DNA from: Leptospira_A soteropolitanensis
GTDB taxonomy: Bacteria; Spirochaetota; Leptospiria; Leptospirales; Leptospiraceae
DNA: 64,000 bases
Assembly (NCBI RefSeq): GCF_026151335.1
Contig: NZ_JAMQPP010000001.1
Reading direction: 5' to 3' (one strand)
The notes under the pieces: model-generated
The model's input: only the letters and a program-made list of their open reading frames with translations
What the model was told of the DNA's origin: nothing
Databases searched by the model: none
Shown here: positions 26,012-33,752 of the stretch, in pieces
Layout of the letters: each line of letters begins with the position of its first letter
Numbering within the stretch: the first letter of the stretch is position 1
Position numbers and translations under genes: made by a program

Positions 26012-26779
26012 CTACTTTCTCCACTCCCAACGAATCAAAAATTCTCGATTTCCATCAGCACCCTGAATAGGGGATTCTGCGAGCCCTAAAAACTTTAATT
26101 TTGGATCTAAATTTTTGATCTTTCGCCAGATGGATCTAATCGTATAACCAATATGATGCGAATCTTTCAAAACTCCCTTTTCCAATTTTGAAGGATGAAC
26201 TTCAAACTGAGGTTTGAATAAAGATATACCTTGCCAATCTATGTTGGAACTTGATTGAAAAAGAGAGATTAAGGATCCAAATACTGGAACAAGAGAAATA
26301 AAACTTAAATCCATAGTAATCCAAGTTTCAGGTGTTAAGGGTTGTAATTGAGAAATCGTAAGGTCTTTTAGATGTGTGCGATCAAACACAGTGACTTTGG
26401 GATCATTGGCAATTTTTTGTGCCAGTTGTCCATATCCTACATCGACAGCAACCACTCGGGAGGCACCTTTTTCCAATAGAACTTGGCAGAACCCTCCTGT
26501 AGAAGAACCCAAGTCTATACATGTTTTGTTTTGTACGTTTACAGAGGGAAAGGAAGAAAAAGCCCCTAGGAGTTTGTATGCCCCGCGAGACACATAGGTT
26601 TTGATTTTTTCTTTGGTGCGAACAATGTCTTTTGCAGAAAGGATCGTTCCAACTTTTGAAATTACCACATCATTGACAAGAACCGAACCAGAAAGAATTA
26701 AAGATTGCGCTAGTTTTCGATCGATCGCATAACCTTCGCGTACGAGGTATTCATCAAGTCTAATTTTTTCTTTCGGCAA
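26012..26779 (-). CDS. tlyA: TlyA-family rRNA 2'-O-methyltransferase
   Basis: A 255-aa protein with an N-terminal S4 RNA-binding domain (RLDEYLVREGYAIDRKLAQ, GSVLVNDVV) and an FtsJ-like methyltransferase domain with SAM motif CIDLGSSTGGFCQVLLEKGA and AVDVGYGQL. TlyA methylates ribosomal RNA riboses and was once called hemolysin. The start is TTG at 26779, inside the last codons of ispA (20-nt overlap); no ATG is available nearby. It is co-transcribed with ispA. Confidence 0.92.
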   Translation of the reverse strand: MPKEKIRLDEYLVREGYAIDRKLAQSLILSGSVLVNDVVISKVGTILSAKDIVRTKEKIKTYVSRGAYKLLGAFSSFPSVNVQNKTCIDLGSSTGGFCQVLLEKGASRVVAVDVGYGQLAQKIANDPKVTVFDRTHLKDLTISQLQPLTPETWITMDLSFISLVPVFGSLISLFQSSSNIDWQGISLFKPQFEVHPSKLEKGVLKDSHHIGYTIRSIWRKIKNLDPKLKFLGLAESPIQGADGNREFLIRWEWRK

Positions 26780-27683
26780 TGTATTTTGGTAATCCTAAAA
26801 AGAATTCATTATTCAAAGAAGTTACATTTGATACAAGAGATATTGCTTTAGTGACAGATTCGTCTCGTAACTTTTTAGCTGTTTCCATCCCATAAAGACT
26901 AGGATAAGTTAATTTACCTGCTTTCGCATCTTTTCCTGGTGTTTTTCCAAGTTCGGCAAGGTTTCCTTCTACATCCAAAATATCGTCTGTAATTTGAAAT
27001 AATAACCCGATTTCTTTCGCATAACTAGAAATAACAGTTTCTCTTTCTATCCAATCCGGTCGTAACCGATTTCCTAAAAGGAAAGAGGCTTCAATCAGAG
27101 CTCCCGTTTTCTTTTCATGGATGGATGTAAGTTTGGATTCTTTACCCTTGGCACTCGGATTTTTTTCTTCTTCGATGTCTTCCATTTGTCCCAGGATCAT
27201 TCCATTCATTCCCGCACCTCTATGAAGGATTTGGATGGAATCTCGGATGGCAGCGGAATCTGTATTTTCATATAAAGATAAGAGATAAAAACTTAAGGAA
27301 TTGAGTGTGTCACCTGCAAGGATGGCAGTGGCTTCATCGAACTGGACATGACAGGTAGGCATCCCCCGACGTGTATCGTCGTCGTCCATTGCAGGTAAAT
27401 CATCATGGATGAGTGAATAAGTATGTATGCATTCGACGGCAAGGGATGCTAAATAAACAGAGTGATGTTCTTTGGTATTGAGTATTTTTGGCAAATCGTT
27501 TGGATGAAAAAAAGAATTCAGGACAAAAATGGGTCGTATTCTTTTTCCACCAGCTTTGAGGCTATACAAACAAGCATCCGTTATGCGAGTTTGTGGTTGG
27601 AACAATTCTTTTGTATAAGATTCAAAAAACGAATCGAAGAGTTGTTTGGAGTTTGTTAAGATATCGGAAAGGGGAGTAGGCAC
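26760..27683 (-). CDS. ispA: Polyprenyl diphosphate synthase (FPP/GGPP synthase)
   Basis: Chain-elongating prenyltransferase of 307 aa. The first Asp-rich motif DDLPAMDDDDTRRG has the two-residue insertion of bacterial FPP synthases, and the second is LFQITDDILDVEG. GGKRIRPIF lies upstream of them. It supplies precursors for undecaprenyl phosphate and quinones. The start is GTG at 27683; an in-frame TAG lies just upstream inside the ndk terminator loop, so no earlier start is possible. There is no ribosome site: the T-run of the ndk terminator ends 3 nt before the GTG. Confidence 0.92.
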   Translation of the reverse strand: MPTPLSDILTNSKQLFDSFFESYTKELFQPQTRITDACLYSLKAGGKRIRPIFVLNSFFHPNDLPKILNTKEHHSVYLASLAVECIHTYSLIHDDLPAMDDDDTRRGMPTCHVQFDEATAILAGDTLNSLSFYLLSLYENTDSAAIRDSIQILHRGAGMNGMILGQMEDIEEEKNPSAKGKESKLTSIHEKKTGALIEASFLLGNRLRPDWIERETVISSYAKEIGLLFQITDDILDVEGNLAELGKTPGKDAKAGKLTYPSLYGMETAKKLRDESVTKAISLVSNVTSLNNEFFLGLPKYIAERKN

Positions 27684-27686
27684 TGG

Positions 27687-27718
27687 AAAAAAGATCGGTC
27701 CTATCTAAAGAACCGATC
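27687..27718 (-). terminator. Intrinsic terminator of ndk
   Basis: Read on the minus strand, a stem GATCGGT/ACCGATC (7 bp, 12-nt loop) is followed by six T. It starts 17 nt after the ndk stop. This is a textbook intrinsic terminator, but its T-run ends only 3 nt before the GTG start of ispA. Confidence 0.8.
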
Positions 27719-27735
27719 GATTGTTTGGTTCGAAC

Positions 27736-28149
27736 TTAGTTAAGTTCATATCCTTTGAAGAAAAACGCAATTTCTTGAAGTGCGTTTGCAACAGAGTCAG
27801 AACCGTGAACCGCATTTGCTTCTTTGCTTTCTGCAAAAAGTGCGCGAATAGTTCCTGCTTTTGCTTCTTTCGGATCAGTAGCACCAATTACGTCTCTCCA
27901 ATGAGATACTGCATTGTCTCTCTCAAGAGCACAAGCAACGATTGGACCAGAAGCCATGTAAGTGCAAAGGTCATTGTAGAATGGGCGAGCTGCGTGAACC
28001 GCGTAAAATTGTTTTGCGTCTTCGAGGCTGAGTTTTAGGAATTTCATTCCTAGGATTTTAAATCCTTCTTTTTCGATTCTTTGAAGGATGTCACCGATGT
28101 GTTTGTTTTTCACAGCATCAGGTTTAAGCATGATAAAAGTTCTTTCCAT
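27736..28149 (-). CDS. ndk: Nucleoside diphosphate kinase
   Basis: Equilibrates nucleoside di- and triphosphates using a phospho-His. The 137 aa match the short bacterial form. N-terminal RTFIMLKPDAVKN, GASDPKEAKAGTIR-like region (GATDPKEAKAGTIRA) and active-site His115 in NAVHGSDS are present. The ribosome site GGAGA lies within the 3' arm of a perfect hairpin directly before the ATG. A strong terminator follows the gene. Confidence 0.96.
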   Translation of the reverse strand: MERTFIMLKPDAVKNKHIGDILQRIEKEGFKILGMKFLKLSLEDAKQFYAVHAARPFYNDLCTYMASGPIVACALERDNAVSHWRDVIGATDPKEAKAGTIRALFAESKEANAVHGSDSVANALQEIAFFFKGYELN

Positions 28150-28150
28150 A

Positions 28151-28168
28151 TCTCCAAAAGCTTGGAGA
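28151..28168 (-). promoter_or_regulatory. Hairpin sequestering the ndk ribosome binding site
   Basis: On the coding strand, TCTCCAA-GCTT-TTGGAGA forms a 7-bp perfect stem with a 4-nt loop. The 3' arm contains the GGAGA Shine-Dalgarno and ends one nucleotide before the ndk ATG. If formed in mRNA it would block ribosome entry. Confidence 0.45.
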
Positions 28169-28191
28169 AACCGAAAAAAGCAATCGAATCT

Positions 28192-30300
28192 TTAAGTACC
28201 TAAAAAACGAACCAAAAGAAAAGAAGTTGGAAGAAGATCCATTTTCTCAAATCCCATTTCTTCCCAAACATTTAGATCGATAAGAATCATTGAATATCCA
28301 ATAATTTTATTTAGGGCAATAGGGTAGGGATTGAGATCTGTTTCGGGTTGTACTAGGTCTTCCACCTTGATTTTGTTCGACTTCATTCCTTTGAGGGATG
28401 TTAGTTTTTGGGCAAATCCAAGGATGGGGTCCTTTTCCCCTTTGTAAAGGATGGCCACTTTTTCTATAGATTCTAAACCGTTGTCGATGAGAACACCCAC
28501 AGTGGCTGGGCAATAGTTGAGAATTCCCTTAATTTTACCTCCCGTATAACTGCGAGAAAATAGAGGTTTTGCGGCACCAATGAGTAAAATGTCTGTATGT
28601 TTGATTTTGGCAAAATTGACAATTTCATAAGTGACATTGTCGGTGATACGGTATTCTGTTTGAACCTGAATGCCCATACTAGAGCCTGTTTGGCGAATCG
28701 CTTCAAAACTGGCATCGCGATAACGACGAATTTCTTCATTGGATAACGAGTCGTTTGGCGAAATATGAAGAGCGGTGATTTCCAAATTTTTCTTTTGGTT
28801 GCCGGAAAGTGAATATGCAAAACGAACTAGACTTTTTCCCATTTTTTCTTGGGCAAAAGCAACTAACACTCGCAATTTGCGATCAACAGGTTTTTCTGTA
28901 AGAACTCGTTTTTCCGATTTTGAGAAAAACTTTTGAATCCCATCTAATAGTGGCCCTGTGGAGAGGGTGGTGACAAGAGCCATTAACACAAAAACGGCAA
29001 AAATTTCGGGACTTAAAATTCCTAGATCATATCCAATATTGAGAACCACAAGTTCCATCAGACCGCGTGTATTCATAAGAGCACCGATAGAAAGTGCATC
29101 TTCCCAGTTGGATCCTGAAACTTTTGCAGCGAAAGCACTTCCTACAAATTTTCCAACAACAGCTACAAGGATGACGAGACCAAAAACCATCCAAAGGTGA
29201 GAACCGTTCAGTAGACCAATTTCTGTTCGGAGTCCTGTGATCACAAAGAAAATGGGAAGAAATAAAATGACAGCTATGTCTTCGATTTTTTCAGCAACGA
29301 GTTTTTTGAGATTTCCCTCAGCGGGCATCACAACACCAGCAAGAAACGCTCCAAACAGAGCATGAATTCCGATGACCTCTGTGGTGAGTGAGGATAGGAA
29401 TAAAATCATTAAGATAAGAGCAACAGCAGTTCGTGTTAAGTTTTCTCTTGAAATATAGATAGATCCCAATCGTTTCAAAAAAGGTGCCACCAGATAAATC
29501 ATCGTGAGAATATAAGCAAAGGACAATCCGATGGTAAAAAGCGCTGTATTGAGATTTCCGGCTTTAGAGATAGTGACAATGATCGCAAGTAAGATCCAGG
29601 CGGTCATATCGTCCGCTGCAGCGCAGGTAAGGACCATAGCACCAAGCGGAGTTCGTGTAAGATTTCTTTCCTGAAGGATTCTTGCAAGCACAGGAAAGGC
29701 GGTGATACTCATGGCAATTCCCATAAAGAGTGAAAACGATAAAAAACCTACGTTCTCAGGTGCATAATCTGTGTAAAAATAATAGGCCAATATCATACCC
29801 AAAAAGAAAGGAAAAATGATACTGGCGTGGCTAATGATAATGGCTGAATGTGCTTTGTTTTTAAGAACAGAGATATCAAGCTCCATCCCAATAATGAACA
29901 TAAAAAGAACCAAACCAATTTGGCTAAGGGTTCCGAGAGTAGGGAGACTTGCTGGTGGAAATAAAAAACCCATCGTTTCAGGAAAGTAATATCCCAGTAA
30001 AGAAGGTCCGAGTAAAATCCCAGCAACAATCTCTCCCATCACAGAAGGTTGTTTGAGTTTTCGCGAGAAAACATAACCAACAAATCTAGCTGACCCACAA
30101 ACAATGATAATTTGGAGAAAAAGAAGTGCTAATGGATGATGAAAACGATTGAAAAAATTTTCAGTATCTAGATGTTCATTGGTGACTGTCACAATATTTT
30201 TTGTGACTTCGAGTAGGGAACCTGCTTGTAGGAGAAAGTACCCTAGAGAACCAAAAAGGAGAATGGTGAATCCATAAAAAAGGGAAGAACGCGTTTTCAT
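28192..30300 (-). CDS. CPA2-family cation:proton antiporter with USP-like tail
   Basis: A 702-aa membrane protein. After an N-terminal helix and a short loop, about 12-13 transmembrane helices (65-465) carry GEIVAGILLGPSLLGYYFPE, the family motif ACAADDMTAW with the ion-binding Asp pair, and GALMNTRGLMELVVLN. The C-terminal 230 residues are cytoplasmic and resemble a universal-stress-protein pair (LRVLVAFAQEKMGKSL, TDILLIGAAKPL). Likely role is Na+/H+ or K+/H+ exchange regulated by a nucleotide-binding tail. It follows coaD by 17 nt, in the same direction as argG and coaD. Confidence 0.88.
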   Translation of the reverse strand: MKTRSSLFYGFTILLFGSLGYFLLQAGSLLEVTKNIVTVTNEHLDTENFFNRFHHPLALLFLQIIIVCGSARFVGYVFSRKLKQPSVMGEIVAGILLGPSLLGYYFPETMGFLFPPASLPTLGTLSQIGLVLFMFIIGMELDISVLKNKAHSAIIISHASIIFPFFLGMILAYYFYTDYAPENVGFLSFSLFMGIAMSITAFPVLARILQERNLTRTPLGAMVLTCAAADDMTAWILLAIIVTISKAGNLNTALFTIGLSFAYILTMIYLVAPFLKRLGSIYISRENLTRTAVALILMILFLSSLTTEVIGIHALFGAFLAGVVMPAEGNLKKLVAEKIEDIAVILFLPIFFVITGLRTEIGLLNGSHLWMVFGLVILVAVVGKFVGSAFAAKVSGSNWEDALSIGALMNTRGLMELVVLNIGYDLGILSPEIFAVFVLMALVTTLSTGPLLDGIQKFFSKSEKRVLTEKPVDRKLRVLVAFAQEKMGKSLVRFAYSLSGNQKKNLEITALHISPNDSLSNEEIRRYRDASFEAIRQTGSSMGIQVQTEYRITDNVTYEIVNFAKIKHTDILLIGAAKPLFSRSYTGGKIKGILNYCPATVGVLIDNGLESIEKVAILYKGEKDPILGFAQKLTSLKGMKSNKIKVEDLVQPETDLNPYPIALNKIIGYSMILIDLNVWEEMGFEKMDLLPTSFLLVRFLGT

Positions 30301-30317
30301 AGAATCCTCATTTTACC

Positions 30318-30800
30318 TTAAACGGAAAATTTTTTAGTAAGAGCTTCGCCCACAATGTCTGGAACTTGGTTGGATACGGCTCTTCCATGTCTTGCTACTT
30401 CTTTGACGATTGTGGAAGACACAAAAGAGTATTCATTGTCTGCCATCAAAAAATAAGTTTCGATCTCGGGTGCTAATTTTTTATTCATAAGAGAAATGGC
30501 ATATTCGTAATCAAAATCTGTAACCGCCCGAAGCCCTCTTAAAATCACACGTGAGTTTTTTTCTTTGCAATAATCGACAGTTAGGCCTTCGAAGGAATCA
30601 ATTTTGATTTTGTCCCAGCCTTTAAAAACCTTTCCGATCATTTCCACTCGTTCTTCCGGGGAAAACAAGGAAGTTTTTTTGGAGTTTATGGCAACCGCAA
30701 TGATGATCTCTTCGAATAACGGATGAGCTCGCCGTATAATGTCGAGATGACCGTTGGTAAACGGATCAAAAGAGCCTGGATATACGGCGATATTTTTCAT
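30318..30800 (-). CDS. coaD: Phosphopantetheine adenylyltransferase
   Basis: Penultimate step of coenzyme A synthesis. The 160 aa have the nucleotidyltransferase motif YPGSFDPFTNGHLDII at the N-terminus (His18 for ATP), RGLRAVTDFDYEYA and the C-terminal SSTIVKEVARHG. It starts 1 nt after argG ends and is probably translated from the same transcript. Confidence 0.96.
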   Translation of the reverse strand: MKNIAVYPGSFDPFTNGHLDIIRRAHPLFEEIIIAVAINSKKTSLFSPEERVEMIGKVFKGWDKIKIDSFEGLTVDYCKEKNSRVILRGLRAVTDFDYEYAISLMNKKLAPEIETYFLMADNEYSFVSSTIVKEVARHGRAVSNQVPDIVGEALTKKFSV

Positions 30801-30801
30801 C

Positions 30802-32010
30802 TTATTTGTTTACCCTTGCCCATTCTTTCATAGGCAGTCCGTAAAGGTTGATAAAACCTTCTGCATCGTATTGGTTGTACAATTCTTCTTTTTCAAATGT
30901 AGAAAGTCCTGCATTGTAAAGGGACTTGTTGGATTTTCGTCCGACAACGGTGCAATTTCCTTTATACAATTTAATTCGAACGGTTCCGTTTACATACTTT
31001 TGCGTATAATCCATATAAACACGTAAAGCATTCATTTGGTTGGAATACCATTGGCCATTGTAGATATAACGAGCAAACTCTTGTGAGAGTTCATCTTTTT
31101 TGTGTTGGGTATCACGATCCAGTGTGATGGATTCTAAATCGCGGTGAGCGATATGAAGTATGGTTCCACCAGGAGTTTCGTACACTCCGCGAGATTTGAT
31201 TCCCACAAGTCTGTTTTCTACGATGTCAACTCGGCCCACTCCGTTTTTCCCACCTAAATCATTTAAGGTTTCCATCACTTCGAGCGGATTTAGTTTTTTT
31301 CCATCGATGGCAACACAGTCCCCATTTTCAAAATCCAATTCTAAATAAGTTGGTTTGTCTGGTGCTTTTTCTGGAGATACGGTTAGGATAAACATATCTT
31401 CTTTTGGTTCGTTGTATGGATCTTCTAAAATTCCACCTTCAAAGGAAAGGTGCATTAAGTTTCTGTCCATACTATATGGTTTAGCAGCTGTTACAGGAAC
31501 TGGAATTCCTTTTTTCTTTGCATATTCAATTAGTTCTTCTCGGCCACCAAAATTCCAAGTTCTCCAGGGTGCAATGATTTGTAAGTTAGGCGAAAGTGCT
31601 TTGAAAGTGAGTTCGAAACGAACTTGGTCGTTTCCTTTTCCTGTCGCTCCATGAGAAAAAGCATCAGCACCTTCTTTGGCGGCGACTTCTGCCATTGCTT
31701 TTGCAATAAGAGGACGCGCAAGAGATGTTCCGAGTAAATAACGCATTTCATAAATGGCATTTCCCCGAATCGCAGGGAAAATAAAGTCACGAGCGAATTC
31801 CAAACGTAGGTCTTGGATGTACACTTTGGATGCTCCGGTATTTTTTCCTTTTTCTTCTAGGCCAGTGAGTTCTTCTTTTTGACCAACATCAGCGCAAAAA
31901 GCAATGACTTCACAACCGTAGGTATCTTTTAACCAAGCCAGGATGACGGACGTATCGAGTCCTCCGGAGTAAGCGAGAACGATTTTTTTGGGAGCAGGTT
32001 TCTCTTTCAT
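30802..32010 (-). CDS. argG: Argininosuccinate synthase
   Basis: Condenses citrulline and aspartate in arginine synthesis. The 402 aa carry the PP-loop VLAYSGGLDTSVIL near residue 11, SHGATGKGNDQVRFE and KPYSMDRNLMHLSFEGG. It heads the argG-coaD-antiporter transcript. Its start lies 81 nt from the divergent nitrilase-like gene, and the shared region has an 8-bp inverted repeat. No other arg genes are in the window. Confidence 0.96.
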   Translation of the reverse strand: MKEKPAPKKIVLAYSGGLDTSVILAWLKDTYGCEVIAFCADVGQKEELTGLEEKGKNTGASKVYIQDLRLEFARDFIFPAIRGNAIYEMRYLLGTSLARPLIAKAMAEVAAKEGADAFSHGATGKGNDQVRFELTFKALSPNLQIIAPWRTWNFGGREELIEYAKKKGIPVPVTAAKPYSMDRNLMHLSFEGGILEDPYNEPKEDMFILTVSPEKAPDKPTYLELDFENGDCVAIDGKKLNPLEVMETLNDLGGKNGVGRVDIVENRLVGIKSRGVYETPGGTILHIAHRDLESITLDRDTQHKKDELSQEFARYIYNGQWYSNQMNALRVYMDYTQKYVNGTVRIKLYKGNCTVVGRKSNKSLYNAGLSTFEKEELYNQYDAEGFINLYGLPMKEWARVNK

Positions 32011-32043
32011 AGAATAAGGTCAAAATAAAAGAAAAAACCAAGA

Positions 32044-32077
32044 ACACAATTAAATATTGTCTGAAACGAAATTGTGT
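32044..32077. repeat. Inverted repeat in the argG / nitrilase-like intergenic region
   Basis: ACACAATT (32044-32051) and AATTGTGT (32070-32077) are perfect inverted copies separated by 18 nt, centred in the 81-nt region between divergent starts. It could be an operator for either gene; the spacing is long for a simple dimer site. Confidence 0.3.
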
Positions 32078-32091
32078 AGTAGATTTGGTGG

Positions 32092-33240
32092 ATGCGTTTT
32101 CCCGTTTCTTTTTCTCTTTTCGTAAGCATTTTCATTTTTACGATCCACTGCCAAAAGCAATTGGTTCCTCAAGAGGAAATCTCCCGATCCGTACCTAACC
32201 CAAAGATATACATCCAAAGAGAGGGAACAGCAAAACGGGGAAGTTTTGTGGGGATGGAACCGTACCTCAATCAATATAGTTATGCTACGGAAGATAGTTT
32301 TTATCTGGCTTTGCACCAATACTTCCAGATGGCAAAAGAAAACGAACTTCTTTATGTAGATCGTAGTATTATTGTTTTACCAGAATACATTGGAACTTGG
32401 CTTGTGGTGACTGCAGAGGATCAATCTATTTTTGCTACGAAAACAATCCAAGAAGCGATGGAGGTTTTAGTAAAACAAAACTTTGGTTCTTTCCTCTGGC
32501 ATTATCTCTTTAGTAGTTCTTACTCAAGTGACACATTAAAAGAAACACTCTTTCGTATGAAAGCATGGCAAATGTCGGACAGATACCAATCTGTTTTTGC
32601 AAGACTTGCCAGAGAATACCGAGTATCCATTGTAGCCGGTTCGATTGTTTTACCTCACCCGAGAGTCATTGAAGGAAAAATCACACCTACCGATGGTCCT
32701 TTGGAAAATGTAAGTTTTTATTTTCATCCAGATGGTCGAGTAGACGACAAAATCGTAAGAAAGCTGTTTCCCATTACCGATGAAAAAGAATTCTTAAAAG
32801 AAGGTAAGTTGGATGAAAATCCAAGTTATCTTACTCCGCTCGGTAAATTATATACAATGATTTGTGCCGATTCTTGGTTTCCAGACGTATACAAAGAATT
32901 TAAAAAAACGGAATCGGAGCTACTGGCAATTCCTTCTTTTGTTTCACCGGCTGATGCTTGGACACACAAATGGCAAGGTTACAATGGTTATGCGAATCCA
33001 AAAGATGTAGATCCAAAAGATATTGGTTTAATTTCGGAAAGGTCGGCTTGGAAAAAATATGCGATGAATGGTCGTCTTAAAGATCCAAAGGTCAAAGCAG
33101 GAATCAATGTGTTTTTCCGAGGGGAAATTTGGGATCTTGCCGCCAGTGGCGATGCCTTTCTGTCATTATCTGGAAAATCTGTATTCAATCTTGTGAAAGA
33201 AGAAAAAAACCAAGGAAGAATCTATGTACTCTATCTCTAG
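32092..33240 (+). CDS. Nitrilase-superfamily lipoprotein
   Basis: A 382-aa protein with a lipoprotein signal (FIFTIHC, Cys20), a rare location for a carbon-nitrogen hydrolase. A plausible catalytic triad is visible: Glu98 in IVLPEY, Lys224 in IVRKLFP, and Cys258 in MICADSWFP, each in the usual context. Family members hydrolyse amides or transfer N-acyl groups, and apolipoprotein N-acyltransferase shares this domain. It overlaps the next gene by 17 nt, and so forms a three-gene operon with a GMC oxidoreductase and its small subunit. Confidence 0.75.
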   Translation: MRFPVSFSLFVSIFIFTIHCQKQLVPQEEISRSVPNPKIYIQREGTAKRGSFVGMEPYLNQYSYATEDSFYLALHQYFQMAKENELLYVDRSIIVLPEYIGTWLVVTAEDQSIFATKTIQEAMEVLVKQNFGSFLWHYLFSSSYSSDTLKETLFRMKAWQMSDRYQSVFARLAREYRVSIVAGSIVLPHPRVIEGKITPTDGPLENVSFYFHPDGRVDDKIVRKLFPITDEKEFLKEGKLDENPSYLTPLGKLYTMICADSWFPDVYKEFKKTESELLAIPSFVSPADAWTHKWQGYNGYANPKDVDPKDIGLISERSAWKKYAMNGRLKDPKVKAGINVFFRGEIWDLAASGDAFLSLSGKSVFNLVKEEKNQGRIYVLYL

Positions 33241-33751
33241 AAAATCCTTTTTGGCCTTGTTACTTTTTTGTGCGGGCATTAAATCCAAAATTCGTTATTT
33301 TTATTTTAGTGATTCAGAAACTAAAACTGTAGGTGCTTTTTCGGAGGTAGTCCTTCCTGTCACCGAAAAGGGAATGCCAAGTTTAGAAGAAGCAAATGTT
33401 ATGCGAAGATTGGATGAGGAATTGTACTTTGTATCAGAAGAGATCCAGGAAGATTTTCATTCGGCGGTAATGGTGTTAGAATACTTACCTATTTTTTATG
33501 GACATTTTAGTTTTTTCTCGAATCTTTCGCGGGAAAAACGGGAAGAACTTTTATCACTTTGGGCAGAGACAGATTCTGATATCGTCCGTGCCGTAGTGGG
33601 AAATTTAAAACTATTGGTCTGTTTAGTTTACTATGGCCACAAATCTACTTGGGAACAGATTTCTTATCCAGGCCCATTTGCCAATCCTCCTGAAAAATGG
33701 AGCGAGGCAAGAATCCACTATCAAAATTTGGTGAATGGGAAGGAAATCTAA
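33224..33751 (+). CDS. Small subunit-like protein of GMC oxidoreductase (copy 1)
   Basis: A 175-aa protein with an N-terminal hydrophobic segment after SRK (SRKSFLALLLFCAG). Its C-terminal phrase YYGHKSTWEQISYPGP resembles the end of gluconate 2-dehydrogenase subunit 3-like proteins and matches the paralogue at 43700-44266 (SSYSWKHVGYPGP). Both stand directly before a GMC oxidoreductase. AAGGAAGA precedes the ATG, supporting the overlap with the nitrilase-like gene. The Tat twin-arginine is SRK here, so the export route is unclear. Confidence 0.7.
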   Translation: MYSISRKSFLALLLFCAGIKSKIRYFYFSDSETKTVGAFSEVVLPVTEKGMPSLEEANVMRRLDEELYFVSEEIQEDFHSAVMVLEYLPIFYGHFSFFSNLSREKREELLSLWAETDSDIVRAVVGNLKLLVCLVYYGHKSTWEQISYPGPFANPPEKWSEARIHYQNLVNGKEI

Positions 33752-33752
33752 A

